64,000 bases of DNA, taken from NCBI GenBank assembly GCA_019915015.1, contig JAHBBC010000062.1, positions 1 through 64,000 of the forward strand, read 5' to 3'. The notes under the pieces were generated by a model. It was not told the origin of the DNA, did not search any database, and worked only from the letters and a program-made list of their open reading frames with translations. Source of the stretch: Auriscalpium vulgare. Its lineage: Eukaryota > Basidiomycota > Agaricomycetes > Russulales > Auriscalpiaceae. A program made the translations under genes and the position numbers. Positions 34,021-44,972 of this stretch are shown here, piece after piece. Within the stretch, counting starts at the first letter, position 1, and each line of letters starts with the position of its first letter.

Positions 34021-35530
34021 CTATGCAAACCCAGCGGCGCCGCGAATGGATGTTATCAAGGTATCCTTGTAGTCGCCTCCGGTTTCCCACATGGCGAATC
34101 CACGCAGGCCTGTCTTTTTGATAAACGCGCCTTTGGCTGCGAAGGACTTTGCATCATCGTATGCTACGAAGACTCGTGAAGTCGCGTTGTACACATACGG
34201 CTAAAAGAGCAGCTTCAGCACACATCCTGACAAAGGCAGAAGAGACATGGACGCACTGTCTGGCTGCAAGCATCAAACGAATGTGAAATGCCTGCCACCG
34301 GCGTGCCATCGGCATGCAAAAAACCCCCTGCGATGAGGCCCCAATAGTCGAAGTCCCCCTCCGCGCCCTGCGGATTGCCACACTCATCGGGGCCCGGATC
34401 CGGGTCGTCCCACTTGTCGCCCAGCGGCTGATCCGCCGCGTCGAACACAGGGAACGATGCCAGTGGGCCATTCGCACCCTGAGGGAGCGCGTCCGCCGGC
34501 TTGACGCGGAACGAATGCCCATACCCCGCCACGCCGAGGACGATCTTGTTGTACGGGATGCCCGCGGCATGCCACGCTTTCACGGCGGACACAGCGGAGC
34601 CGACCGCCTGCGTGTTGGGGTCTGCGACACATGCGTCGTCGAGCGGCGCGTTCGGGCCTGCTGTGGGCGACCACGGACCCCAGACATCGTAGTTCATGAT
34701 TGCGATGTAGTCGAGCACAGTGGCGAAGCCGGAGAGGTTCGTGGAGGGATTTCCGGACGCGTCAGACCACGGCAGGACGGGTGTGGCGGCGGTGAGGAAG
34801 AGCTCCGCGCCGACGGGGTCCGCACGCAGTTCCTGCAGGAACGAGAGGAAGTGGGCGACGTCGTTCGCATTGACCTGATTACAGCCAATGCCAGCGTTGT
34901 TGGGGTACTCCCAGCTGAGAACTCGGATCAGCACTACCGCGTTTAAGGGGATAGACGAACTGAAGCTCACTCAAAGTCGATGCCATCCAGTTTGTACTTC
35001 GTGGCCAGCTGGGTAATTGTCTTCACAAATGCCGTGCGATTTGCAGCACTGCCCACGTCGGTAGAGTAGTACAGGCCGCCCGTCCAACCTCCTACTGACA
35101 CGAGGGCTTTGACGCCCTGGGAACTTCGTCGTCAGATTCGCTTATCGGATCAGCAGAGCATACAACTCACGTGTGCATGGGCTACCGACACGAACTGCTG
35201 CAAGAGCGTCACATCACTGTCCGACAATGACAGCGACTTGACACTCGGCGCTGTCTCCCTGCAGCAGTTCTCAGTTCCAGCATACCTTCTCGAAGAAGAA
35301 TCAAGGGAGAAAACGCACGCAAAGGAATATGTCATGTGGGTATACTTGCTCCAGCTCACGGTCGCGAGGGGCACGTCGTCAGCATGCCAGCCTGCGTACC
35401 AACTCGCAGCGACTAGGCTGTCCGCTGGCTTGCCATGGCCTGCTCCGCCTGGAAATGCACTGACGCTGGCAACGTGCCACGCGCCGGCCAGCAGAGTACT
35501 GAGCTTCAGCGCCAAGTGGAACGTGACCAT
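34021..35530 (-). CDS. Secreted GH18 chitinase
   Basis: It hydrolyses beta-1,4 bonds of chitin outside the cell or in the wall, in growth, autolysis or nutrition. Five exons: 35530-35319, 35258-35171, 35116-34971, 34914-34257, 34200-34021; 427 residues, and all introns are 54-60 nt. The start at 35530 gives a signal peptide (MVTFHLALKLSTLLAGAWHV); the upstream in-frame ATG at 35614 would bury it. Order: ASWYAGWHADD at the barrel entry, SVGGWTGG, then the catalytic DxxDxDxE motif DGIDFDWEYP split by intron 3, IMNYDVWGPW, GVAGYGHSF, and FAMWETGGD near the end. There is no chitin-binding module. It resembles the chitinases expressed in basidiomycete hyphae and fruit bodies. Copy A of the transposon begins 306 bp upstream of its ATG, within its probable promoter. 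Confidence 0.93.
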
Positions 35531-35835
35531 CGCAAAAACAGGGAAGGCACAGATAGGTCGTGGATGGAAGATCTGAGGAGAGGAGTTGTTTGGCGTACAG
35601 AGGGTGACCGACACGCCAGCAGGGCAGCCTCAAGTCCTGCTATTTATGTGACGAGGACTGGCACCACGGCCGTATACCACCGATACGTGTTTCTCAACTT
35701 CTTGAGCATGTGGTTCTGCAGGCAGCGGAGCAGTGTGAAAATATCTCGAAGCGAACCATTTGCCAGACGAGATGGAAGCAGAGACGAAGCATGGCTTGAG
35801 CCATATGATATCCGCAAAAGGCAGGTTCTGTATTA
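35531..35835. other. Chitinase upstream region, bordered by transposon copy A
   Basis: About 305 bp between the chitinase start and the transposon. No gene seen. The transposon separates this segment from further upstream sequence. Confidence 0.5.
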
Positions 35836-35902
35836 GGGGAGCTCAGAGTAGACCGTTTTCGTTTCCGTTTCGTTTTCAAACGCCTTTCGTTTTCGATTCG
35901 GC
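35836..35902. repeat. Left terminal inverted repeat, copy A
   Basis: 67 bp, the perfect inverse of 39155-39221; the match ends where the left side reads ggcccg and the right side ggcgcc. The same repeats bound copy B (39473-39539 and 42792-42858) and copy C (58404-58470 and 61723-61789). Confidence 0.92.
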
Positions 35903-36033
35903 CCGCGGCATAAGTGACCCGATGTGTGACAATCGTGTGACTTTAGGTGACGCTCGCGTTGTGCGGCGTCTTCGTGTCTCACACACTCATTCCCTCGCGA
36001 TACCTCCTTAATCTACACTCTCCTACTCTCTTA

Positions 36034-37630
36034 ATGCCCCGGAAACGCGGCCGCTCGGACTCCGACCAGCCTGAGACAGCTCCGGGCAAGAAATCCCGTG
36101 AGGAGAACATCAGCTGGGGCACAAATAAGAAGCCAAATGAGCTGCTCCTGCAGCTCATCACGGAGCTCGAACAGCCGCAAAATCGCAAGGTTATGTTTGG
36201 TAACAAGCGTGGTGAGGTATGCAGGTGGCCCACGCATCATCTGGGCTTTGTTACTGACATCTTTCCAGAAGAAAAGCGGAGAAAGTAAGGTCGCAGCGGG
36301 TCAGCGGCTTGCTCGCATCCTCTGGAAGGATGCTCCGGACTCGGATTTCGTCAGTCTGGGAGCAAAGGTGCTCGGGAAAATAAATCAGTATGTCCATACC
36401 CTTATTGGATGCCTCATACGTGCTCACAGGCTTGTGTAGGCTACGCATCACCTATCACTCCAAGGTTCGGCGCATTAAGTGCACGGGTGGAGGTGTCCTC
36501 ACTGGGAATGAGGCCATCGTCGACACAGGTGATGCCGACGATGGTCCAGATGAGTATTTGGTCTGCTACATAGGGCCAGATGGCCCATCCGAGGATACCG
36601 ATGCACGCCACAAGAATATCTGGCGTAAGTTCATTTTGTGATCTCCGATGAGCACGCTGGAGGCTAACACATCCTGTGCAGAGGAGATCGAGGCCGAGTT
36701 CGCTGTCTTCCCCCGAATTCACGCGATCCTTGCCACCCGCCCAAATGAAAACCCGATCATCATCACGACTGGGGTTGGTCCGGACGGTCACCGCACAGTG
36801 CACTATCAGCCTCCCGACGACGCGCCACCTGTGCGGCAACCGCGCGAAGAGGACATAGACCCCGTCCTACGCGTTCACGATGGCCCGGCGCCTCTCGCGC
36901 AAGACTCTTCTGCGACCGCACCCGGCCCGGGATCGCCACCGCAGACGCCACACACTCCCAAAGAGAACCGCGTGCCGCCCTCGTCGCAAGCAAGTGCGAA
37001 GAAGACTCCCGCACACCTGTCGGAAGAGAAGCTGGAGAGCTTGAAGGGTCGCTTCAAGCCCACGTCACGCACCGGCATTCAAGACATACTGAAGGAGTCC
37101 ATCGAGTAAGTAATACTAGTTGTTGGTAATGCACGTGGACTAATTCATGTGGCAGGCGTAGCTTTGCGGTGTCAAAGGAAGAGAACATCCGCAAAGCTGT
37201 CGACAGGCTGCGCGATGACATGAATAGTCTTCGCCAAGACGCTCGCGATCGCCACGACCGCCTCTTTCGTGAGCTGCAGATTGGCTTGTGGACGAACGAT
37301 GAGTATCGCCGCAAGTCGGAAGCACTTGACGATGACCTTCAGCTGCAGCTTCAAGATCTCCGTGAAAATATATCGCGCCTTCAGAATCCTCCTCTGGTTG
37401 TCGCCGCCGCTACGCCCGCTCGTTCCATCTCACGCACGGGCTCTATGTCAACCGCTGCATCGACGCCTTCATCTCTGCCGCGCGCATCGACACCTCCGGA
37501 TGATGAGCCCGAGAGCGAGATGACAAGCCAGAGAGAAAATAGTCCTCCCTGGGATGAGAGCCAGTTGGACAGAGATCTTGGACGAGGATCATCTGTGGTT
37601 CCAGACGAGTTGGAGCGAGGCTTAGTCTGA
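36034..37630 (+). CDS. Transposon Myb/SANT-like accessory protein, copy A
   Basis: 461 residues, five exons: 36034-36216, 36269-36387, 36440-36624, 36682-37105, 37156-37630, with consistent phase. The start MPRKRGRSDSDQ is basic and could be a nuclear signal. Residues 20-130 form a Myb/trihelix-like block (ISWGTNKKPNELLLQLITEL, KVAAGQRLARILWK, KVRRIKCTGGGV) of the type that binds transposon ends in Harbinger systems. Then follow an acidic/Pro-rich linker and a C-terminal helical segment (EENIRKAVDRLRDDMNSLRQ). In known Harbinger pairs this protein brings the transposase into the nucleus and to the ends; here that is inferred from family and layout. Confidence 0.75.
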
Positions 37631-37745
37631 TCATTTTGCTTTTGTCCTTTCTAACTGCAGCCTCTCATTTAATGCTACACAGTCCTTTCTTCTTTCTGAT
37701 TATATCTCTCTTACTCTTTACAATCTCAGATTTAATCTTGTTCAT

Positions 37746-39069
37746 TTATACAAGTCCTGCTCGTTGAGCGGCTACTATTTCTGCCACAAGGCCACGTCTC
37801 CTAGCCTCGCAATCATCATCCTCTGTGATATCATCATCTATAGGATCATCTGGCTCCCCCCTATCGTCCTCTTCCTGAGCACGTGAGTGCCAAGTCGCAA
37901 AGCTTGTCCCACTCGCCCATCCTTCGATGTCGAGCACTGCGTTGTGCAAGATGATGCAACATGAAATCCACCGACACGCTCGTATATGGTCCCGATTGTA
38001 ACGGATATTGAGCCGTAAGCCACGAAGGGATTGCCATCGGCCCTTGAGTGCACCCATGGTGTGTTCAGAGCGAACGCGTAGGCGAGCTACGTGTTTGTCG
38101 AATAAGGCATTTGAGCGGTCTAACGACGCTGGTTTCTTGTGAACTGGGATGGTCCGCGAGCTGACAGGGTACGCAGAGTCACCCCATGCAAACTCGTCAC
38201 CTCTGAAGAACCAGTCGGTATGCTTGACAGCTGCAGTATGCTCAAATGCAGATGCATCATGAGCAGAACCGGTCATGCCAAGCGAATAGTCAACGATTCG
38301 TAGATTCGACGGTGTATTGCCAATCTGTGTACAGATATGTCAGTCAGGAGCTATTAGAAGATATCCAGCATACCTGGACGTTGAACCCATAGTTGCACTT
38401 CCTTGTGTAGTACGCGTCACCGTCGAGGCCGGGGCGACTGTACAGGACAACAATTGTCCCGTCGTACATCACCCATCCCTCCCTCCAGGTGGATCCCGTG
38501 AAACCAAGCTGCTCATCAATCCACCTTTTCTCGACCTCTTTCTCCTCCTCTGTTAGCGGCCGTACAAACATCCCATGCAAGGACATCAGCGCCTCCTGAC
38601 ATCTCTCCGTGTATAGCTCCACAGCGCCCTCTGAACAGCCCGCTGCACGGCTGATATCCTCGAGAGATGCGCCATTGCCATAGCGACCCATACGGTACAG
38701 GGTCACCGCTAATTGCGTTCGGATATCCTCCTGCGGGGTGTTCGAGTTGTTCTGGAATACGGGATGACCCTCGATGAGGCCAAGGATAGTGTCGAAGACG
38801 TGGGGAGAGACACGGAGCATGTTGATAAAGCGGTGGTGATGGGCAGGATCCTGTGCATACTCCCATGCAAGCTGGAGATTGCCGGCTTTAACGACGGGAG
38901 GACGGGGGTTGATGTAGCGGGAGGATAGGATGGTGTGAAGGATTGAGCTATCGCGTTGGAGCTGCTCCATCATAGCTGTGGCTGAAGATGGAGGCATGAG
39001 TGCCATCTGGATAGCCATATATGTGATGTATGCGTCGATAATCTCATCGTGGTAGGTAGCACGGGCCAT
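37746..39069 (-). CDS. DDE_Tnp_4 (HARBI1/PIF-type) transposase, copy A
   Basis: 424 residues in two exons, 39069-38374 and 38324-37746, with a 49-nt phase-0 intron. The N-terminal part holds a helix-turn-helix-like block (GNGASLEDISRAAGCSEGAV). The DDE core follows: first Asp in GWVMYDGT, second Asp in the AWGDSAYPVSS region after the GMTGSAHDASAF block, and Glu in RVRSEHTMGALKGRWQSLRG, the usual E-x-x-x-G-x-x-K-x-R context of this family. The C-terminus is acidic (DDDITEDDDC). It should cut and join the transposon ends. The frame is intact, so it may be active. Confidence 0.88.
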
Positions 39070-39221
39070 GGCTGGTGGAAGAGCTCGAAAGCAATGGCGG
39101 CGGTGTCGCGCAGCGGCGTAGATTGAGTGACATTATGTAATATCACGCCGGGGCGCCGAATCGAAAACGAAAGGCGTTTGAAAACGAAACGGAAACGAAA
39201 ACGGTCTACTCTGAGCTCCCC

Positions 39222-39472
39222 TAATCATCGCAGCATCTGGAATACAGTGATATTTTCTCTTTCCACCTGCCACCTGGTACCCTCAGTTCCCGTTTTAAAT
39301 GTAACTCATCCGAAGTTTATCCGAGGCAGGTGACCCAATGACTTCCTCTCTCGACAGCGCACAGCGCTTGCAACGCGCCGCAAATACGCTGCGGTTCATC
39401 CTTGGGACATGCTATTGCTGATAAGACAGTCAAGAAAAGAAGGTCATGGTCCACGCGGTATAGAGAAGAATA
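39222..39472. other. 251-bp host spacer between copies A and B
   Basis: Host sequence that lay downstream of the oxidoreductase gene before the insertions. Its right end (39430-39470, minus strand) still encodes the original last residues of that gene (ILLYTAWTMTFFS and a stop), now cut off by copy B. Confidence 0.8.
39430..39470 (-). pseudogene. Orphaned 3' end of the oxidoreductase gene
   Basis: Removing copy B with one TA joins VSVALIVI at 42860-42880 directly to ILLYTAWTMTFFS and a TGA at 39430-39432, all in frame. The segment completes a hydrophobic, membrane-anchor-like C-terminus. Confidence 0.8.
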
Positions 39473-39670
39473 GGGGAGCTCAGAGTAGACCGTTTTCGTT
39501 TCCGTTTCGTTTTCAAACGCCTTTCGTTTTCGATTCGGCCCGCGGCATAAGTGACCCGATGTGTGACAATCGTGTGACTTTAGGTGACGCTCGCGTTGTG
39601 CGGCGTCTTCGTGTCTCACACACTCATTCCCTCGCGATACCTCCTTAATCTACACTCTCCTACTCTCTTA

Positions 39671-41267
39671 ATGCCCCGGAAACGCGGCCGCTCGGACTCC
39701 GACCAGCCTGAGACAGCTCCGGGCAAGAAATCCCGTGAGGAGAACATCAGCTGGGGCACAAATAAGAAGCCAAATGAGCTGCTCCTGCAGCTCATCACGG
39801 AGCTCGAACAGCCGCAAAATCGCAAGGTTATGTTTGGTAACAAGCGTGGTGAGGTATGCAGGTGGCCCACGCATCATCTGGGCTTTGTTACTGACATCTT
39901 TCCAGAAGAAAAGCGGAGAAAGTAAGGTCGCAGCGGGTCAGCGGCTTGCTCGCATCCTCTGGAAGGATGCTCCGGACTCGGATTTCGTCAGTCTGGGAGC
40001 AAAGGTGCTCGGGAAAATAAATCAGTATGTCCATACCCTTATTGGATGCCTCATACGTGCTCACAGGCTTGTGTAGGCTACGCATCACCTATCACTCCAA
40101 GGTTCGGCGCATTAAGTGCACGGGTGGAGGTGTCCTCACTGGGAATGAGGCCATCGTCGACACAGGTGATGCCGACGATGGTCCAGATGAGTATTTGGTC
40201 TGCTACATAGGGCCAGATGGCCCATCCGAGGATACCGATGCACGCCACAAGAATATCTGGCGTAAGTTCATTTTGTGATCTCCGATGAGCACGCTGGAGG
40301 CTAACACATCCTGTGCAGAGGAGATCGAGGCCGAGTTCGCTGTCTTCCCCCGAATTCACGCGATCCTTGCCACCCGCCCAAATGAAAACCCGATCATCAT
40401 CACGACTGGGGTTGGTCCGGACGGTCACCGCACAGTGCACTATCAGCCTCCCGACGACGCGCCACCTGTGCGGCAACCGCGCGAAGAGGACATAGACCCC
40501 GTCCTACGCGTTCACGATGGCCCGGCGCCTCTCGCGCAAGACTCTTCTGCGACCGCACCCGGCCCGGGATCGCCACCGCAGACGCCACACACTCCCAAAG
40601 AGAACCGCGTGCCGCCCTCGTCGCAAGCAAGTGCGAAGAAGACTCCCGCACACCTGTCGGAAGAGAAGCTGGAGAGCTTGAAGGGTCGCTTCAAGCCCAC
40701 GTCACGCACCGGCATTCAAGACATACTGAAGGAGTCCATCGAGTAAGTAATACTAGTTGTTGGTAATGCACGTGGACTAATTCATGTGGCAGGCGTAGCT
40801 TTGCGGTGTCAAAGGAAGAGAACATCCGCAAAGCTGTCGACAGGCTGCGCGATGACATGAATAGTCTTCGCCAAGACGCTCGCGATCGCCACGACCGCCT
40901 CTTTCGTGAGCTGCAGATTGGCTTGTGGACGAACGATGAGTATCGCCGCAAGTCGGAAGCACTTGACGATGACCTTCAGCTGCAGCTTCAAGATCTCCGT
41001 GAAAATATATCGCGCCTTCAGAATCCTCCTCTGGTTGTCGCCGCCGCTACGCCCGCTCGTTCCATCTCACGCACGGGCTCTATGTCAACCGCTGCATCGA
41101 CGCCTTCATCTCTGCCGCGCGCATCGACACCTCCGGATGATGAGCCCGAGAGCGAGATGACAAGCCAGAGAGAAAATAGTCCTCCCTGGGATGAGAGCCA
41201 GTTGGACAGAGATCTTGGACGAGGATCATCTGTGGTTCCAGACGAGTTGGAGCGAGGCTTAGTCTGA
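39671..41267 (+). CDS. Transposon Myb/SANT-like accessory protein, copy B
   Basis: Same protein and exon layout as at 36034-37630, shifted by 3637. All open frames are identical to copy A and no disabling change is seen. Confidence 0.75.
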
Positions 41268-41382
41268 TCATTTTGCTTTTGTCCTTTCTAACTGCAGCCT
41301 CTCATTTAATGCTACACAGTCCTTTCTTCTTTCTGATTATATCTCTCTTACTCTTTACAATCTCAGATTTAATCTTGTTCAT

Positions 41383-42706
41383 TTATACAAGTCCTGCTCG
41401 TTGAGCGGCTACTATTTCTGCCACAAGGCCACGTCTCCTAGCCTCGCAATCATCATCCTCTGTGATATCATCATCTATAGGATCATCTGGCTCCCCCCTA
41501 TCGTCCTCTTCCTGAGCACGTGAGTGCCAAGTCGCAAAGCTTGTCCCACTCGCCCATCCTTCGATGTCGAGCACTGCGTTGTGCAAGATGATGCAACATG
41601 AAATCCACCGACACGCTCGTATATGGTCCCGATTGTAACGGATATTGAGCCGTAAGCCACGAAGGGATTGCCATCGGCCCTTGAGTGCACCCATGGTGTG
41701 TTCAGAGCGAACGCGTAGGCGAGCTACGTGTTTGTCGAATAAGGCATTTGAGCGGTCTAACGACGCTGGTTTCTTGTGAACTGGGATGGTCCGCGAGCTG
41801 ACAGGGTACGCAGAGTCACCCCATGCAAACTCGTCACCTCTGAAGAACCAGTCGGTATGCTTGACAGCTGCAGTATGCTCAAATGCAGATGCATCATGAG
41901 CAGAACCGGTCATGCCAAGCGAATAGTCAACGATTCGTAGATTCGACGGTGTATTGCCAATCTGTGTACAGATATGTCAGTCAGGAGCTATTAGAAGATA
42001 TCCAGCATACCTGGACGTTGAACCCATAGTTGCACTTCCTTGTGTAGTACGCGTCACCGTCGAGGCCGGGGCGACTGTACAGGACAACAATTGTCCCGTC
42101 GTACATCACCCATCCCTCCCTCCAGGTGGATCCCGTGAAACCAAGCTGCTCATCAATCCACCTTTTCTCGACCTCTTTCTCCTCCTCTGTTAGCGGCCGT
42201 ACAAACATCCCATGCAAGGACATCAGCGCCTCCTGACATCTCTCCGTGTATAGCTCCACAGCGCCCTCTGAACAGCCCGCTGCACGGCTGATATCCTCGA
42301 GAGATGCGCCATTGCCATAGCGACCCATACGGTACAGGGTCACCGCTAATTGCGTTCGGATATCCTCCTGCGGGGTGTTCGAGTTGTTCTGGAATACGGG
42401 ATGACCCTCGATGAGGCCAAGGATAGTGTCGAAGACGTGGGGAGAGACACGGAGCATGTTGATAAAGCGGTGGTGATGGGCAGGATCCTGTGCATACTCC
42501 CATGCAAGCTGGAGATTGCCGGCTTTAACGACGGGAGGACGGGGGTTGATGTAGCGGGAGGATAGGATGGTGTGAAGGATTGAGCTATCGCGTTGGAGCT
42601 GCTCCATCATAGCTGTGGCTGAAGATGGAGGCATGAGTGCCATCTGGATAGCCATATATGTGATGTATGCGTCGATAATCTCATCGTGGTAGGTAGCACG
42701 GGCCAT
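41383..42706 (-). CDS. DDE_Tnp_4 transposase, copy B
   Basis: Same as 37746-39069, shifted by 3637: exons 42706-42011 and 41961-41383. The DDE residues are kept. Confidence 0.88.
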
Positions 42707-42769
42707 GGCTGGTGGAAGAGCTCGAAAGCAATGGCGGCGGTGTCGCGCAGCGGCGTAGATTGAGTGACA

Positions 42770-44618
42770 TTATGTAATATCACGCCGGGGCGCCGAATCG
42801 AAAACGAAAGGCGTTTGAAAACGAAACGGAAACGAAAACGGTCTACTCTGAGCTCCCCTAATGACTATGAGTGCCACAGAAACGATCTGTACCTCTGCGG
42901 CCCACATGCGCACAATCCCCCCAGCAGCGCCGATCTTATAGTCGATTGGTCGTCCCTTCGCTAGCCTCGACATCATTACAGTATACCAAGCCATACCAGC
43001 ACCAGCGCCAATCAATTTGGGCAGGGGGAGAACGCCCAAGGTAGTCAGCAGACTGAACGCCACGCGCGTGGTCCGTGACTCTCGAACGGCCAAGTCGGGA
43101 GGGCGTGGAAAAGCGTCGGCGACGGTATCTTCCAATGGCATGGACCTATCTGTGCTTGGCGATTCTTGATGAAGAGACTCCGAAATACATTTTTGGAGGC
43201 GCCGGGGTAGGTCAGGACAGAGCACGCTACCCCTACCTATGCCCAGCAAGTCTGCGTGCCCATTCGACAGGGCGTCTGTCAAGTTGGCAGGGGTTTGGAG
43301 TCCACCAGTGAGGACAACCAGAGGACGATGCCGAGGTGAGGAGGATGGTAGTGATTTGATAGCTGCGAGAGCTTTTCGGGAGAAGCGCGAGAAGAAAGCT
43401 TGTCGATCAGTCGCGCCGAAGTCTGCAACATAGACCCTATCAGGGTATTCCAGAATGGATGCTCCGGGTAGCCTACCTGGACTCTCGTAGTCACCGCCGC
43501 TAATCTCGATGAAGTCCAGCAGCCCCCAACTGGCCATCTCAATGACGTGGTCAAGGGCGCTCTTTTCAGAGGCATCTTCGGCATCTCCGTCGAACACAAA
43601 CCTGCCGCCTGCGCCGAAGTAGTCTGCGGAGTTTACTTTGACGCCGAGGATAAAGGACGACGGCACAGCGGACCGTATTGCTATCACGACTTCATGAAGA
43701 AGACGAAGTGGTGCATCGCGGACGTTGTAAGCATCGTCGCGTTCATTTGTCTGGATTCAACGATGAGGACAATTGACAGGCATGTATAACGTGTCTCACT
43801 TACTTTCGGTGATATGAACTGCGCGATTAGATCTTAAGATGACACCCCAGGTGAGCGAAGAAGAGCGAAGAGGACAAGGTAACGCGTTACTAACATCCGT
43901 GTGAGGCATGAATCTGAACCCCATCAAAACCAGCTTCGAGAGCAACTCTCGCGCCTTCCACGAAACGGTCGACAACGCGCTGGATATCAACGACTGTCAT
44001 AGGCCGTGGTATGGGAAACAAGGCTCTCCAGATTATGTTCGACAGCCAGCCGTCCCTTGGCTTCGCGGAGGACGCCGATGAGCCCACGCGAATTGGGCTG
44101 GGAGCCAGAGATGGGATGAAGGGGAGCCGGCCGCCTATGAAGGAAGGTGACTGGCGCCCCGCATGAGAGAGCTGCATAAGTACGGATGGATGTCCCGAGA
44201 ACGGTTCTGTATCGGAGGCGTCCTGACCCACAGTGATGTTACGGGGGGCCTTCATGGCCTGTGCAAGGGCCACGAATGGACGCAGGCTCTCACGAGTGAC
44301 CGTCTCTGGTATGACCATGTCTCTGCCTAGTGTTAGGTGGTCGGCAGAAATCTGGATGTTGCCCGTGACGATCATTCCCCAACCACCCCCTGCCCACTGA
44401 GCGTAGAGAGAGAGATGAGACGGTGTTGGTGGCCCTCCAAACAACGCAGCCAAGTGTTCGTACATGGCAACCTTCACCAGACGATTCGGCAGGACCGCTC
44501 CGGACGGAAGTGTTACAGGCCGAAAGACCTCCTCTAAGCCTCCAGTTAATATCGAGGAACCTAATAAGGTTGTGAGCATCGTGTATGTTGTGAGCGTCAT
44601 GACGCTACCATGAGGCAT
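42770..44618 (-). CDS. NADH:flavin oxidoreductase (old-yellow-enzyme-like), C-terminus replaced by a transposon
   Basis: A TIM-barrel FMN enzyme that reduces activated double bonds with NAD(P)H. Four exons: start to 43895, 43832-43804 (29 nt), 43750-43477, 43422-42770. ATGs at 44618, 44600 and 44579 are possible starts; the family part begins at GLEEVFRPVTLPSGAVLPNR. Key pieces: PNRLVKVAMYEHLA, LMQLSHAGRQSP (flavin-site region), [34 protein letters not shown] and LLGIGRGSVLCPDLP. Beyond the barrel is a C-terminal extension with hydrophobic segments (GAGAGMAWYTVMM, VQIVSVALIVI), suggesting membrane attachment. Copy B cuts the last exon after VALIVI. The present frame reads 29 residues from the transposon (RGAQSRPFSFPFRF and on) and stops at 42770, replacing 13 original residues. 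The barrel is untouched, so activity may remain. Confidence 0.88.
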
Positions 44619-44972
44619 TCCTGGCGCTGGTGTTGATCCTGTGTTGCAGATATTATGCCAGCTGGACGCCCCCACTTCAACAACTTGAAGTTCAACTCAA
44701 GTTCGACTCGATTTGAGTCATTGTCAACAACCGTACCTCGTGCACGTGATGCTAGCAGAATTATGTAACAAATTTCAATATATGCTCAGGATAGGCTGCT
44801 CTCGCGGTCCACCGATATTGCTGGTTTCCTCGACGCCGAGAAGCAGAGGCAATCGCATTTGGTGTCCGTGATTGGCTTAAGAAATAATGGTGTGATTCAT
44901 TCTCGGACACTCCAGGTAGCCAGTTGCATCCCGCGGCCGCCCGATTGAAGACAGGACCGTCAAGCAGCTCTT
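44619..44972. other. Divergent promoter region
   Basis: Between the oxidoreductase (-) and the sorting nexin (+). No gene seen. Confidence 0.5.

Larger units (their letters stand above)
35836..39221 (+). mobile_element. Harbinger-like DNA transposon, copy A
   Basis: 3386 bp with 67-bp perfect terminal inverted repeats (35836-35902 and 39155-39221), starting GGGGAGCTCAGAGTAGACCG and followed by many cgttt/aaacg steps. It encodes a Myb-like protein (+) and a DDE_Tnp_4 transposase (-), arranged tail to tail, which is the two-gene plan of PIF/Harbinger elements. It is flanked by TA on both sides (35834-35835 and 39222-39223). Its length and every open frame match copies B and C, so the three look recently mobilised. 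Both genes appear intact. Confidence 0.92.
39473..42858 (+). mobile_element. Harbinger-like DNA transposon, copy B
   Basis: Same 3386 bp and orientation as copy A at an offset of 3637, with the same 67-bp terminal inverted repeats. Flanking TA lies at 39471-39472 and 42859-42860. It is inserted in the last exon of the oxidoreductase gene, whose frame is restored when the element and one TA are removed. Confidence 0.92.

Noticed and set aside
35836..42858. Copies A and B as one composite transposon
   Set aside because: The 251 bp between them is host sequence that includes the original end of the oxidoreductase gene, so they are two independent insertions.
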